64,000 nucleotides of DNA, from NCBI GenBank assembly GCA_029256185.1, contig JAQSYI010000022.1:62001-126000 (forward strand), given 5' to 3'. The stretch comes from Paenibacillaceae bacterium. GTDB taxonomy: Bacteria > Bacillota > Bacilli > Paenibacillales > NBRC-103111. The position numbers and the translations under genes are program-made. Position 1 is the first letter of the stretch, and every line of letters starts with the position of its first letter. Positions 9,375 through 17,530 of the stretch are shown one piece after another. Below the pieces are notes generated by a model. It ran no database searches. It saw nothing but the letters and a program-made list of their open reading frames with translations, and was not told the DNA's origin.

Positions 9375-10271
9375 CTACCCTTTTACAGCGCCGATCATGA
9401 TGCCTTTGACGAAGTACTTCTGCAAGAAGGGATAGACGCAAAGAATCGGCAGAACAACCACAATCAGAATCGCCGACTTGACAGACTCGGGCGTATACAA
9501 TTGGCCTGCCATCTCAATTTCATTCAGAGCCAGCAGCTCATTCATGCCCGACATCTGGCTGGCATCGTTCAGCGTTTGCCGCAGCACAACCTGCAGCACC
9601 TTGATCTTGTCATTGGTGATATAGATCATGGCGTCGAACCAGGAATTCCAATGCCAGACCATGGTCCATAAAGTGATGGTGGCAATAACCGGTGTGGATA
9701 GAGGCATGATGATGCGGAAAAAGATGAAGATATCGTTGGCCCCATCCATCCGGGCGCTTTCCTCCAGCTCCTCAGGAAGGGAGGAAAAATAGTTGCGGAT
9801 GATAATAATATTGAAGGCGCTTAACATTCCCGGCAGCACCAGGGACCATATGGTATTGGTCAGGTGAAGGGAGCGCACCAGCAGGTAAGTGGGAACCAAG
9901 CCTCCGCTGAAGAACATGGTGAACACCACCAGCCACATCCACAGCTTCCTGCCCCACAGATACCGCTTGGACAGGGGATAAGAGATCATGGCTGATACCA
10001 GCACCGTCAGAATAGTGCCGATGATGGTCCGCAGAATCGTCCAGTAATACGCCTCGAAAATTACGCCGCTAAAAAAAATCCGCTTGTACGCATCCAGCGT
10101 AGGATTCTTCACGTACAGATGCAGCCCGATCAGCCGTGCCTCCGACGGCGGACTGATGGACAGCATGATCTGCTGCACGAACGGATACAGGATGGTGAGG
10201 CAGAACAAAAACAAAATAATAACATTGAAGGAATCAAACACTCTTTCACCCGTGGATTTCCTGATCTTCAT
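9375..10271 (-). CDS. Carbohydrate ABC transporter permease (LplC-type)
   Basis: 298 residues, six predicted membrane segments. The EAA loop reads EELEESARMDGANDIFIFFR, where an MsmX-like ATPase would dock. The C-terminus ends in KYFVKGIMIGAVKG, characteristic of LplC/YtcP permeases. The start at 10271 has GGAGG eight bases upstream. It lies 13 nt after the partner permease and 38 nt before the binding-protein start, so these form one operon. No ATPase gene is present in the locus. Confidence 0.92.
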   Translation of the reverse strand: MKIRKSTGERVFDSFNVIILFLFCLTILYPFVQQIMLSISPPSEARLIGLHLYVKNPTLDAYKRIFFSGVIFEAYYWTILRTIIGTILTVLVSAMISYPLSKRYLWGRKLWMWLVVFTMFFSGGLVPTYLLVRSLHLTNTIWSLVLPGMLSAFNIIIIRNYFSSLPEELEESARMDGANDIFIFFRIIMPLSTPVIATITLWTMVWHWNSWFDAMIYITNDKIKVLQVVLRQTLNDASQMSGMNELLALNEIEMAGQLYTPESVKSAILIVVVLPILCVYPFLQKYFVKGIMIGAVKG

Positions 10272-10284
10272 CTGTCTCTCCCTC

Positions 10285-11247
10285 CTACCATATGGAACGG
10301 TCGGAGAACTTTCCGACAATCCAGTTGGCGCCCACAACCAGAACGAAGGCCACCAGACTCTTGCTCACACCCACCGCCGTTGCGAAGCTGTACTGGAAAT
10401 CCGCCAGCCCGATCCGGTAGACATAGGTATCAATAATATCCGCCACTCCATATACCATGGGATTATACAGGTTGAAGATCTCGTCGAAGCCTGCGTCGAG
10501 AATGCCTCCCAGCCGCAGAATGAACATGATGCTCACCGTGGGCAGAATGCTGGGCAAGGTGATATAGAGCACCTGCTTGAGCCTTCCGGCGCCGTCCATG
10601 ACCGCCGCTTCGTACAAATCCGGCGCGATTCCGGCAATTGTGGCAATGTAGATGACACTGCCATAGCCCATTTCCTTCCACACATTGGCGGCCACCACAG
10701 TAACGAGGAAGGAGTTGGGATCGCTTAACAGCACCTGGGGCTCCCAGTTAAAAATATTGCACAGATACCCGTACAGGCCGTAGCTTGCCGACAGCAGCTG
10801 GAAGATCAGACCGGCGATTACCACCCAGGACAGAAAATGGGGCAGATAAGACACCGTCTGCACAAACCGCTTGTAGCGGGTATGCCGGATTTCGTTCAAC
10901 AGCAGCGCGAAAATAATCGGGGCGGGAAAGCCGATGACAATCTTCAGCACGCTGATCCGAAGTGTATTGTAGACCACCTGCCAGACGGAAGGCATCTCCA
11001 GAAACCGGCGGAAATATTTGAACCCCGCCCAGGGACTGCCCAGAATTCCCTCCGCCGGATTAAACTCCTTGAAGGCCAGTATCACCCCGTACATGGGGCC
11101 GTATTTGAAGATAAAAAAGTACAGCATGCCCGGCACCAGGAGCAAAAACAAATATTTCTGTTGTCTCAGCATGACCGGATTGGGCATCCACCGCCTCCAT
11201 CCTATCCCCGTCCGGCTGTTCTTGTTGGCCATTGCGATAGACTTCAT
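10285..11247 (-). CDS. Carbohydrate ABC transporter permease (LplB-type)
   Basis: 320 residues. The N-terminus (QKYLFLLLVPGMLYFFIFKYGPMYG) and the EAA-type loop (APDLYEAAVMDGAGRLKQV) are LplB/YteP hallmarks. The ATG at 11247 follows GGAAGGGAG at a normal distance. A longer frame begins inside the region with the extended -10 at 11279 and was rejected. First gene of the transport/enzyme operon that runs down to the GH97 gene. Confidence 0.92.
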   Translation of the reverse strand: MKSIAMANKNSRTGIGWRRWMPNPVMLRQQKYLFLLLVPGMLYFFIFKYGPMYGVILAFKEFNPAEGILGSPWAGFKYFRRFLEMPSVWQVVYNTLRISVLKIVIGFPAPIIFALLLNEIRHTRYKRFVQTVSYLPHFLSWVVIAGLIFQLLSASYGLYGYLCNIFNWEPQVLLSDPNSFLVTVVAANVWKEMGYGSVIYIATIAGIAPDLYEAAVMDGAGRLKQVLYITLPSILPTVSIMFILRLGGILDAGFDEIFNLYNPMVYGVADIIDTYVYRIGLADFQYSFATAVGVSKSLVAFVLVVGANWIVGKFSDRSIW

Positions 11248-11278
11248 TTCTCTTCTCCCTTCCTGTGAAGCTGATTCT

Positions 11279-11287
11279 ATTGTAGCA
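11279..11287 (-). promoter_or_regulatory. Extended -10 promoter of the first ABC/glycosidase operon
   Basis: The minus strand reads TGC-TACAAT, an extended -10, between the yesN stop (11332) and the lplB-type start (11247). No good -35 hexamer lies 16-18 nt upstream, as expected for an activator-dependent promoter served by the neighbouring AraC-type response regulator. Predicted by eye only. Confidence 0.5.
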
Positions 11288-11331
11288 GGAAGGAAAAACG
11301 GCGGGAATGAACATACTATCACTTTTCAGCA

Positions 11332-13038
11332 CTAATTATACTTGCCCATGACATAATCCTTGGGAGTGGCGCCCGTGTACTTTTTGAACATTTTGCTGAA
11401 ATACTCCGTGCTGGCATAACCCACCTTCTCCGCCGCCTCGTAGATCTTGAATCTGCCGTCCTTCAGCAGATCCTTGGCCAGCCCGATCCGGTAGCGGTTC
11501 AGATAATCCGAGAAGCTGACCCCCAGCTCCTTGTGAATCAGCCTTCCCAGATAGGCGCTGCTGACCCCGATATGCTCTGCCGCCGACTGGACGGTAATCT
11601 CCCGGTCATAACAGGCATGGATGTACTGGATCAATTGGCGCACCATGGCGTTGCCGGTGGTCATGCTCCGGGAGACAGCAGCAAGAATCTCCTGCAGCTG
11701 CCTGTTAAGCGCAGGGATGGACTCCCGGTAATAGAGGAGTTCATTGAAGCCGTCCAGCAGCTTGCCGCAGACCGCCTGGAGATGATTCTGCTCCATGTAG
11801 TCATACAGCAGGAAGGAGTATCTTTCGTACAGCTTCAGCACCTCGGGGAAAAGCTCCGGGGTCACCTCCTCTCCATTGACCAGAATGGACTGGGCCATAT
11901 CCTCTGCATAATGCAGATTGGCGGTGAACAACGCATTGCGCAGATTGTCCACACGGTCGTTATAGGCAACAGGAGCGGCTCCGCGCTTGTCGGCCACCTC
12001 CTGCTCCAGGATCAGCCTCCCCTTGCCCAGGGCGAACCGGTACTGGCATGCCTTCATGGCATCCAGGAACAAACGGCGCACAGGCTTGCCCTTGGGCAGG
12101 GCATCCTGTCTGCCTGCGCGGTGGTCCTGCTGCCCAGTCCTCCAGTTATCGCAGCTGAAGCCCGCCGAGGTTTCCACGCCCAGATAACGGTTCAACTCCT
12201 GTGACCATTTGCTGAAAATTTCCTGGGGCCAATCGGCTTCTTTCACGTCCGGCGCCTTCTTGTCCAGGCTAAGCAGAACCACAAACTCTCCTGATCCGTG
12301 ATAATACACATCCGCAGCCACAAAATGCTGCAGCACCTCATCTAATATGTTCATCACCGCAAAGGACAGAAGCGCCTCATTATGGTTCCAAAACAGGGTC
12401 AACAGCTTGTCGAAGTTGTCGACGCACAAATAGTACACACCATGACGGCCTTCCCCATAGCGGATGTTCAGATAATCCTTCTTCTGCGCCAGGAAACGTT
12501 CCTCCGTAATGTAGCTGTGGCACAGCTCCTTAAGCATGCCATCCTTGATCTGCCTGCGGTTGCGGTACAGCTCGCTGTCCATTTCCTTCAGACGGGCGGC
12601 ATAGCTGTCCAGATGCACCTCCCGCTCCTGAAGCTTCCGCATGCCGGCCCGCTCCTGGTACAATTGCTGCTTGAGCTTCTCCAGAAGCTTGGACAAGGCA
12701 GGGGGAGTCAGCTCGGTTTTCATGATATATTCGGCGGCACCCAGGCGCAGCGCCTCACGAACCAGTTGGAAATCGCTGTACGAGCTTAACACGATTACCT
12801 TGGCATCAAGTCCAAGGCTGCGGATGTGGCGGATCAGCTCCAATCCGTCCATATGGGGCATCTTGATATCCGTGATCAGAATATCCACTCCCAGCTCCCG
12901 GATAGCATCCAGGGCAGTTTTCCCGTCATACGCCTTGGCAGCCAGGCAGAATCCTTCCTGCTCCCATGGGATCAGCCTGCTGATCTGTTCCACCATCATC
13001 ACATTGTCATCGGCGAGAACGATTTTGATCATCTTCAT
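11332..13038 (-). CDS. YesN-type two-component response regulator with AraC HTH output
   Basis: 568 residues. An N-terminal receiver domain has acidic residues D10/D11, phospho-acceptor D57 (ILITDIKMPHMDG), S/T near 85 (VLSSYSD) and K107. A central domain without a clear family follows. The C-terminal AraC double helix-turn-helix (about 470-568) includes YIHACYDREITVQSAAEHIG, SAYLGRLIHKELGVSFSDYL and VGYASTEYFSKMFKKYTGATPKDY. GGAGG lies 9 nt before the ATG, inside the 3' end of the kinase gene; the two genes overlap by 32 nt, so translation is probably coupled. It is expected to activate the adjacent transporter operon. Confidence 0.93.
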   Translation of the reverse strand: MKMIKIVLADDNVMMVEQISRLIPWEQEGFCLAAKAYDGKTALDAIRELGVDILITDIKMPHMDGLELIRHIRSLGLDAKVIVLSSYSDFQLVREALRLGAAEYIMKTELTPPALSKLLEKLKQQLYQERAGMRKLQEREVHLDSYAARLKEMDSELYRNRRQIKDGMLKELCHSYITEERFLAQKKDYLNIRYGEGRHGVYYLCVDNFDKLLTLFWNHNEALLSFAVMNILDEVLQHFVAADVYYHGSGEFVVLLSLDKKAPDVKEADWPQEIFSKWSQELNRYLGVETSAGFSCDNWRTGQQDHRAGRQDALPKGKPVRRLFLDAMKACQYRFALGKGRLILEQEVADKRGAAPVAYNDRVDNLRNALFTANLHYAEDMAQSILVNGEEVTPELFPEVLKLYERYSFLLYDYMEQNHLQAVCGKLLDGFNELLYYRESIPALNRQLQEILAAVSRSMTTGNAMVRQLIQYIHACYDREITVQSAAEHIGVSSAYLGRLIHKELGVSFSDYLNRYRIGLAKDLLKDGRFKIYEAAEKVGYASTEYFSKMFKKYTGATPKDYVMGKYN

Positions 13039-14815
13039 ATCCTGCAGCCTCCATCAGAATCGGTAATTTAACCTCTGCGCGGGTGCCGCTCCCCGGTGTG
13101 CTCTCCAGACGGACACCATACCGCTCGCCAAAATGAAGCTTCAGCCTCAGATCGATATTCCTGACGCCAATCTGATTAAAGCCACGGTTCGAGGCAGCTC
13201 CCGCCGCATTCATAATCGCGCTTAGTCTCTCTTGCTCCATGCCCTTGCCGTTGTCCTTGACATACATGATCAGATCCTGCCCTTCCCTGTGCACTCCAAT
13301 GATCAGTTGGGGATGGTCCAACTGTTCGCTTAAGCCGTGGAAAATGGAATTCTCCACAAGCGGCTGCAGGAGCAGGTTGGGAACCAGACAATCTTGCAGA
13401 GACTCATCTACCTCGTAGATAATGGTCATTCTCTCGTTGTACAGCATTTGCTGAATAAAAAGAAAGTCCTTCAGATTGGAGAGCTCGCTTCTGACCCGCA
13501 CATACATGCCCGTCCTCCCCAGTGTCCTCTGGAACAACCGGGAGAGCACCTGCAGCATGTGTGCCACCTTCTCCGAACCTTCATTCCAGGCGTACAACCG
13601 GATAGAGCCCAGCGTGTTGTTGACGAAATGAGGATTGATCTGGTATTGCAGCATATTGTATTCAATCTCTCCCCGGGTCTTCTCCTCTTCCACCAGCCGG
13701 GCAATCAATTCCTTCAGCTTGGAGGCCATATAGTTGAAGGCTTGCGCCATGATATTGAATTCCTGGCCAAAATCCTGGGGAATCTCTACCTCAAACTGTC
13801 CGTTCTGCACCCTTTTCATGGCTTTCACCATAATTTTCACCGGGGCCGTCAGCTTCTGGGAGAATACGAGGGAGAGAAGGAACACAATAATCATCATAAT
13901 CGCGCTGATCCACAGGGTTGAGCGGGCAATGGCGCCGAAGCCCCTGGCAAATTCGCTGCTGGGGATAGTCTGTACTACCTTGAGCCCCCATTGGGGAAGA
14001 TCGTAGCAGGCCACAATCATGGATCTTCCGTCCATCTCAGTAGAATAGCTCCCGGTTTGGCTGTTCTGAAGCAGCTGCCGGTAGGAGGGCTCATCCGCCA
14101 CACTCGAACCGATCTGTTGCTTGTCCGTATGGGAAAACACGGTTCCGGCTTCATTGATAATCATCACCTTGCCTGATCCGTGGTAAAGCACCTGCTTGAA
14201 TATGTCCGAGAAAATCTTTTCCTGCACAAACAAAAACACCCCTGCCGCGCTCTCCTCCCCCTTCTCTGTACCGGAATAGTCGCTCAAGCGCCGGCCGAAC
14301 ACATAGTAATCATCCATGAAACCGGATTCATTGTTTTGCAGCAGCATTCCCTCGATGTTAATGCTTCCTTCCAGAGACAGGGCTTTGTGATAAATATCCG
14401 TCTGTTCAAAACCCTTCACCCCTTCCTGAAAGCCGCGGTAAGCATAAACCATCCGGTTCCCCTTGTAGAACATCACGCCGTACACGGAATCATCATGGTA
14501 GAAAAATCCGGACAAAACCGTCCCCAACCGGTTGTATACGCTCAGGGTATCCAACGCCGAACGGTCGAAGCTGTTTTGATAGATGGATTGGCGGATTTCC
14601 TGGGAGGAGATCATGAGGTCCATGTACTTCTTGTAGTTCCTGATTTGGTAATCCAGATTTTTGCCCATTTGCTCGATGGAGTTGACCATGGTTTGTCCCG
14701 CCTTTTCCTCTGTCACCCGGATGGCCGTCCGGTAGGAATACAGGCCCATGGCCAATACGGGCAGAAGGGCGATGGCCATGAATAAGAAAAACAGCTTTGC
14801 CTGCATTGTCTTCAT
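13007..14815 (-). CDS. YesM-type sensor histidine kinase
   Basis: About 602 residues. It has an N-terminal membrane helix (KLFFLFMAIALLPVLAMG), an extracellular Cache-like sensor, a second helix (STLWISAIMMIIVFLLSLVF), a HAMP linker (KLTAPVKIMVKAMKRVQNG), a His_kinase phospho-acceptor (QINPHFVNNTLG) and an HATPase_c domain (LLQPLVENSIFHG, VKDNGKGM, GFNQIGVRNIDLRL). The ATG at 14815 is preferred because the ATG at 14866 overlaps a -10 element and has no ribosome binding site. It senses an extracellular sugar-related cue, alone or with the binding protein, and signals to the YesN protein. Confidence 0.9.
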   Translation of the reverse strand: MKTMQAKLFFLFMAIALLPVLAMGLYSYRTAIRVTEEKAGQTMVNSIEQMGKNLDYQIRNYKKYMDLMISSQEIRQSIYQNSFDRSALDTLSVYNRLGTVLSGFFYHDDSVYGVMFYKGNRMVYAYRGFQEGVKGFEQTDIYHKALSLEGSINIEGMLLQNNESGFMDDYYVFGRRLSDYSGTEKGEESAAGVFLFVQEKIFSDIFKQVLYHGSGKVMIINEAGTVFSHTDKQQIGSSVADEPSYRQLLQNSQTGSYSTEMDGRSMIVACYDLPQWGLKVVQTIPSSEFARGFGAIARSTLWISAIMMIIVFLLSLVFSQKLTAPVKIMVKAMKRVQNGQFEVEIPQDFGQEFNIMAQAFNYMASKLKELIARLVEEEKTRGEIEYNMLQYQINPHFVNNTLGSIRLYAWNEGSEKVAHMLQVLSRLFQRTLGRTGMYVRVRSELSNLKDFLFIQQMLYNERMTIIYEVDESLQDCLVPNLLLQPLVENSIFHGLSEQLDHPQLIIGVHREGQDLIMYVKDNGKGMEQERLSAIMNAAGAASNRGFNQIGVRNIDLRLKLHFGERYGVRLESTPGSGTRAEVKLPILMEAAGYEDDQNRSRR

Positions 14816-14864
14816 TATCTTGGCATCCCTCGCTTTCCCTTTGAGTCCGGCTTTTTGCAGATTC

Positions 14865-14873
14865 ATTATAGCA
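14865..14873 (-). promoter_or_regulatory. Extended -10 promoter of yesM-yesN
   Basis: The minus strand reads TGC-TATAAT about 50 nt before the chosen yesM start. The spacing motif matches the extended -10 found before the ABC operon at 11279. No convincing -35 box is seen. Confidence 0.5.
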
Positions 14874-15014
14874 CAAAGCCAAACAGTGCGGAGGGCTTGT
14901 CTGTTGTGCGTTGCGGTACGACTACGGTTACCGCCGCTAACATGAAGGACCACAGACATATTTATACCTAAAGTTCACTGTTGATACGGAGGAAATGTTA
15001 AGCGGGAGCCTATT

Positions 15015-15170
15015 GCATGGAACTTTTACACGGGTTTACACAGGGGAGCTACACGGAACTTTTATGCGGGATTCTACACAGGGGGGCTACACGGAACTTT
15101 TATGCGGGATTCTACACAGGGGAGCTACCACGGAACTTTTATGCGGGATTCTACACAGGGGAGCTAGCAC
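15015..15170. repeat. Tandem repeat array, about 38-bp unit, four copies
   Basis: A unit containing ACGGAACTTTTATGCGGGAT and TCTACACAGGGG repeats three times almost unchanged, after a first degenerate copy. It lies in a gene-free stretch of over 1 kb upstream of yesM (14816-15907). A 77-codon frame across it only reflects the repeat and is not called. From 15171 to 15282 nothing else was recognised. Confidence 0.85.
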
Positions 15171-15282
15171 GCATGTTGTAAAAACGTTCCCTACAGGAGA
15201 AGAACCCGGAAGGGCTAAAACACAGTGAGCACAAAAGGGAACCGACTCCTATGGGAGTAGTTTGACGAAGAAGAGTTATCGC

Positions 15283-15445
15283 TTTAGAGTGTGTCTGAAC
15301 CTCTGAGGGGAGCAGATAATACCCAAATTATCGGTTCTGGCCAGGCACTTTCGGGTACCGGGGTGCATCAAGCGAAAGTAACGATGCAAGGGGCGAAAAG
15401 GCGGTGAAAAGATGCCCTCAAGCGGGTGTTCAGACACGCCCTAGG
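15283..15445. mobile_element. MITE-like element with 18-bp imperfect terminal inverted repeats
   Basis: The left end, TTTAGAGTGTGTCTGAAC (15283-15300), and the right end, GTTCAGACACGCCCTAGG (15428-15445), are inverted copies matching at 14 of 18 positions, with the inner ten (GTGTCTGAAC) perfect. About 127 bp of non-coding DNA lies between, including a small GATAAT/ATTATC hairpin. There is no transposase. A non-autonomous element or transposon remnant is the simplest reading; no clear target duplication was found. Confidence 0.5.
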
Positions 15446-15634
15446 CTGTAATGGACCTGAGCGCCCTTATTCGGTCAAAAACCGGGGGTTTGGAATTGTA
15501 ACGGACTCGAGCGCTCTTATTGGACTATTTTGCCCCCATCCAGAGGGATATTGGCCCTGATAAGGTCTTTCCAGTCCGTTAGCCGCGCCAACCCCCGTTT
15601 TTCCCCCGATTAGCGTCTCTCAGGTCCGTTGCAA
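15446..15634. repeat. Nested intergenic palindromic repeat (four copies of an AACGGACCTGAG motif)
   Basis: Two forward copies (near 15449 and 15498) and two inverted copies (near 15572 and 15621) of a motif close to TGYAACGGACCTGAGCGC followed by CTTATT. The outer copies extend to shared AACCGGGGGTT-type arms, so the whole block is an imperfect palindrome of about 190 bp. It resembles high-copy intergenic palindromes of the REP/BIME kind. Confidence 0.6.
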
Positions 15635-15675
15635 GCCGGGAAGGACCGACTCAAGAATGAGGAACGAATTTACGG

Positions 15676-15775
15676 AACGTTATACTATTACACGGCTCTT
15701 TCACACGGGACCTTACACGGATCTTTTACACGGGATTTTATATATGGGAGCTAATACACGGACTTTTACACAGGA
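15676..15775. repeat. Degenerate second array of the 38-bp repeat family
   Basis: Copies of ACACGG-ACTTTTACACGGGAT are related to the array at 15015-15170, but are more diverged and shorter. The two arrays flank the MITE-like and palindromic elements, as if one array had been split by their insertion. From 15776 to 15907 nothing else was recognised. Confidence 0.5.
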
Positions 15776-15907
15776 GAGGGAGTCATTACAATGAGGAGAC
15801 TACATCCGGGGGAGGAATATTGTCTCACCTGAGTAGAGGGGATAATGGGAGGAAAGCGGGAAGAAGGAGAGGGAACCAGCCTGTTCCCTGCTCCATCTTG
15901 GACTGGT

Positions 15908-16774
15908 TCAGTCTTTGACCTCCGCCACCAGCCTGGGAAGGGCCTCGGCTATAGGAGTCGCCGGACGGCCCAGCAGCTTTTCGAAATCGCCGCTCTCCAC
16001 ATCCAGCGTCCCGTTGCGGATATCCGCCTGGATAGCCACCAGCATAGGAATTACAAAGTCGGGTACACCGGCGCCTTTCATAATTTCTGCATACGCGCCG
16101 TCATCCACCTGCTGCACGGGTACTTCCCGGCCAAGCGTTGCACCTAATGCGGCCGCCAGTTCAGCCTGAGTGGCGGGCTTGCCTGACAGCTCGTAGACGC
16201 TGTTCTCATGTCCGGCGCCCGCCAGCACTGCCGCCGCGGCCTCCGCATAGTCCTCCCGCAGAGCCCAGCCTACCCGGCCGCTGCCGGCAGAAGTAATCCA
16301 CGGTGCACCCGCAAGAACTCCCTGAATTCCCGAAAGCTCATTTTCCAGATACCAGTTGTTTCGGAGGAATGAATAAGGAATGCCGGTCCCAAGAATAGCT
16401 TTTTCCGTATGGCTGTGTACGGGTGCCAGAAACAGGGCGCTCTCCCGGGCATTGGCCACGCTGGTGTAAGCGATGAAGCCTACCTTAGCCCGGGCAGCAG
16501 CTTCCACAGCATTGGTATGCTGGCGGATTCTGGTCTCATTGTCCCCGTCCGCCGAGATGATCAGCAGCCGGTCAATGCCGGCAAATGTCTGATCCAGAGT
16601 CTCGGGATGGTCGAAATCCCCTTGCCGGACCTCGACGCCCAGAGAGCGGAGATGCCCCGCTTTCCCGGCCTCACGTACACTTACCGCCACTTGTGCGGCA
16701 GACACCTTGGCCAGCAAAGCCGCCACCACTTTAGACCCCAATTTACCTGTTGCTCCTGTTACTAAAATTTTCAT
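15908..16774 (-). CDS. qorB: NmrA/QorB-like NAD(P)H-dependent quinone oxidoreductase
   Basis: 288 residues, the usual length for YtfG/QorB. An N-terminal Rossmann motif MKILVTGATGKLGSKV, QGDFDHPETL, DRLLIISADGDN, YTSVANARES and FLRNNWYLEN match the atypical SDR5 (NmrA-like) quinone reductases, which reduce quinones with NADPH in the cytosol. AGGAGG lies 8 nt before the ATG. A palindromic operator shared with the Rrf2 gene lies 31-53 bp upstream, so it is probably repressed by that regulator and induced by quinones or other electrophiles. The gene name is by family resemblance. Confidence 0.8.
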   Translation of the reverse strand: MKILVTGATGKLGSKVVAALLAKVSAAQVAVSVREAGKAGHLRSLGVEVRQGDFDHPETLDQTFAGIDRLLIISADGDNETRIRQHTNAVEAAARAKVGFIAYTSVANARESALFLAPVHSHTEKAILGTGIPYSFLRNNWYLENELSGIQGVLAGAPWITSAGSGRVGWALREDYAEAAAAVLAGAGHENSVYELSGKPATQAELAAALGATLGREVPVQQVDDGAYAEIMKGAGVPDFVIPMLVAIQADIRNGTLDVESGDFEKLLGRPATPIAEALPRLVAEVKD

Positions 16775-16804
16775 GTGACATGCCTCCTAAAAAGAATGTG
16801 ATTA

Positions 16805-16827
16805 GTTGTAACAAATTAAGTTACAAC
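16805..16827 (-). promoter_or_regulatory. Rrf2 operator upstream of the QorB-like gene
   Basis: Perfect inverted repeat GTTGTAAC-N7-GTTACAAC. A near copy (14 of 16 arm positions) covers the -10 box of the Rrf2 gene at 17292-17314, which links both to one regulator. Confidence 0.75.
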
Positions 16828-16833
16828 AAAGTT

Positions 16834-16860
16834 ATAAATAAAAGCCCAAACCGGGCTTTT
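16834..16860 (-). terminator. Rho-independent terminator of the Rrf2 gene
   Basis: On the minus strand AAAGCCC-GGTTT-GGGCTTT is followed by TATTTATAA. The first arm overlaps the TAA stop of the Rrf2 gene, so the gene ends inside its own terminator. It separates the regulator from the QorB-like gene. Confidence 0.8.
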
Positions 16861-17278
16861 ACTCCTGAAACCGGCAGACCAGTTGTCCCAGCGTAACTCC
16901 AGACAAATGCTTCTCCATGGCTGCCTGGGCAGTCCGAAATTCGATTTGGAGCACTGTCTCAATACTGCGTCCCACCGAACACTTGATGTTGGAGTTCTCA
17001 TGGATGCCGAACAGACGGTCCGCTTCCGCGGCGCTAACGGCCCGGTAAACATCCAGAAGACTGATATCCTCCGGCTTCTTCAACAGGTATGCGCCGCCAA
17101 CGCCGGCATAAACATCCACAAGCCCCGCCATCTTCAGCATACCCATAATTCTGCGGATCACTACCGGATTGGTGTTTACGCTGGCGGCTATAAAGTCCCC
17201 TGTGCACTCGTTGGGCATCATTGCGATGAGGGAAAGGGCGTGCACAGCCATGGAAAACCGTGTGCTAATCTGCTTCAT
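16859..17278 (-). CDS. Rrf2-family transcriptional repressor (redox/electrophile-sensing type)
   Basis: About 139 residues (MKQISTRFSMAVHALSLIAM at the start). The N-terminal winged helix-turn-helix (STRFSMAVHAL to PVVIRRIMGMLKMAGLV), the wing with the GGAYLLKKPEDI motif and a C-terminal dimer helix are as in the Rrf2 family. Only one cysteine is seen in the effector region (IKCSVGRS), not the three of Fe-S members such as IscR, so a thiol switch is more likely than a cluster. The start at 17278 (or 17284) is forced because the -35/-10 boxes lie at 17301-17329; the longer ORF start is upstream of the promoter. It probably represses itself and the QorB-like gene. Confidence 0.85.
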   Translation of the reverse strand: MKQISTRFSMAVHALSLIAMMPNECTGDFIAASVNTNPVVIRRIMGMLKMAGLVDVYAGVGGAYLLKKPEDISLLDVYRAVSAAEADRLFGIHENSNIKCSVGRSIETVLQIEFRTAQAAMEKHLSGVTLGQLVCRFQE

Positions 17279-17291
17279 GTGCATCACCACC

Positions 17292-17329
17292 GTTGTAACC
17301 ATTTTAGTTACATTATGAGGTGTTGTCAA
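17292..17329 (-). promoter_or_regulatory. Sigma-A promoter with overlapping Rrf2 operator
   Basis: TTGACA (17324-17329), 17-bp spacer, TAAAAT (17301-17306) on the minus strand. The inverted repeat GTTGTAAC-N7-GTTACATT (17292-17314, plus-strand reading) covers the -10 box, the classic layout for autorepression. Confidence 0.8.
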
Positions 17330-17349
17330 GCCGGACATGCTGAGCCTTA

Positions 17350-17527
17350 ATCAGGCCATACTTGGATGCTTGCAGGTCAACTGGCGCTTGAATGCCGGCA
17401 GGTCAACTGGGTGCTTGGCCTTTTGAAGATCAGTTAGTGCTTAAGATGCTTGTGGACCGGTTGGTGCTTGGGATGCTGACATTCCGGTTGGTGCTTCCTT
17501 GCAGATCAGTTTTGCTTGACCCTTTGC
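17350..17527. repeat. Degenerate short tandem repeats downstream of slcC
   Basis: Five or six diverged copies of a roughly 30-bp unit with GCAGGTCAACTGG-GCTTG or GCAGATCAGTT-TGCTTG. They fill the gap between the slcC-like stop and the Rrf2 promoter. No gene or clear terminator was seen here. Confidence 0.5.
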
Positions 17528-17530
17528 AGA

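Noticed and set aside
14995..15228. 77-codon plus-strand frame in the repeat array
   Set aside because: Its residues only mirror the 38-bp repeat; no start signal or family.
15908..16774. Reading the QorB-like gene as an epimerase of sugar metabolism
   Set aside because: The TSVANARES and NNWYLEN motifs and 288-residue length fit the NmrA/QorB group better, and it pairs with an Rrf2 operator.
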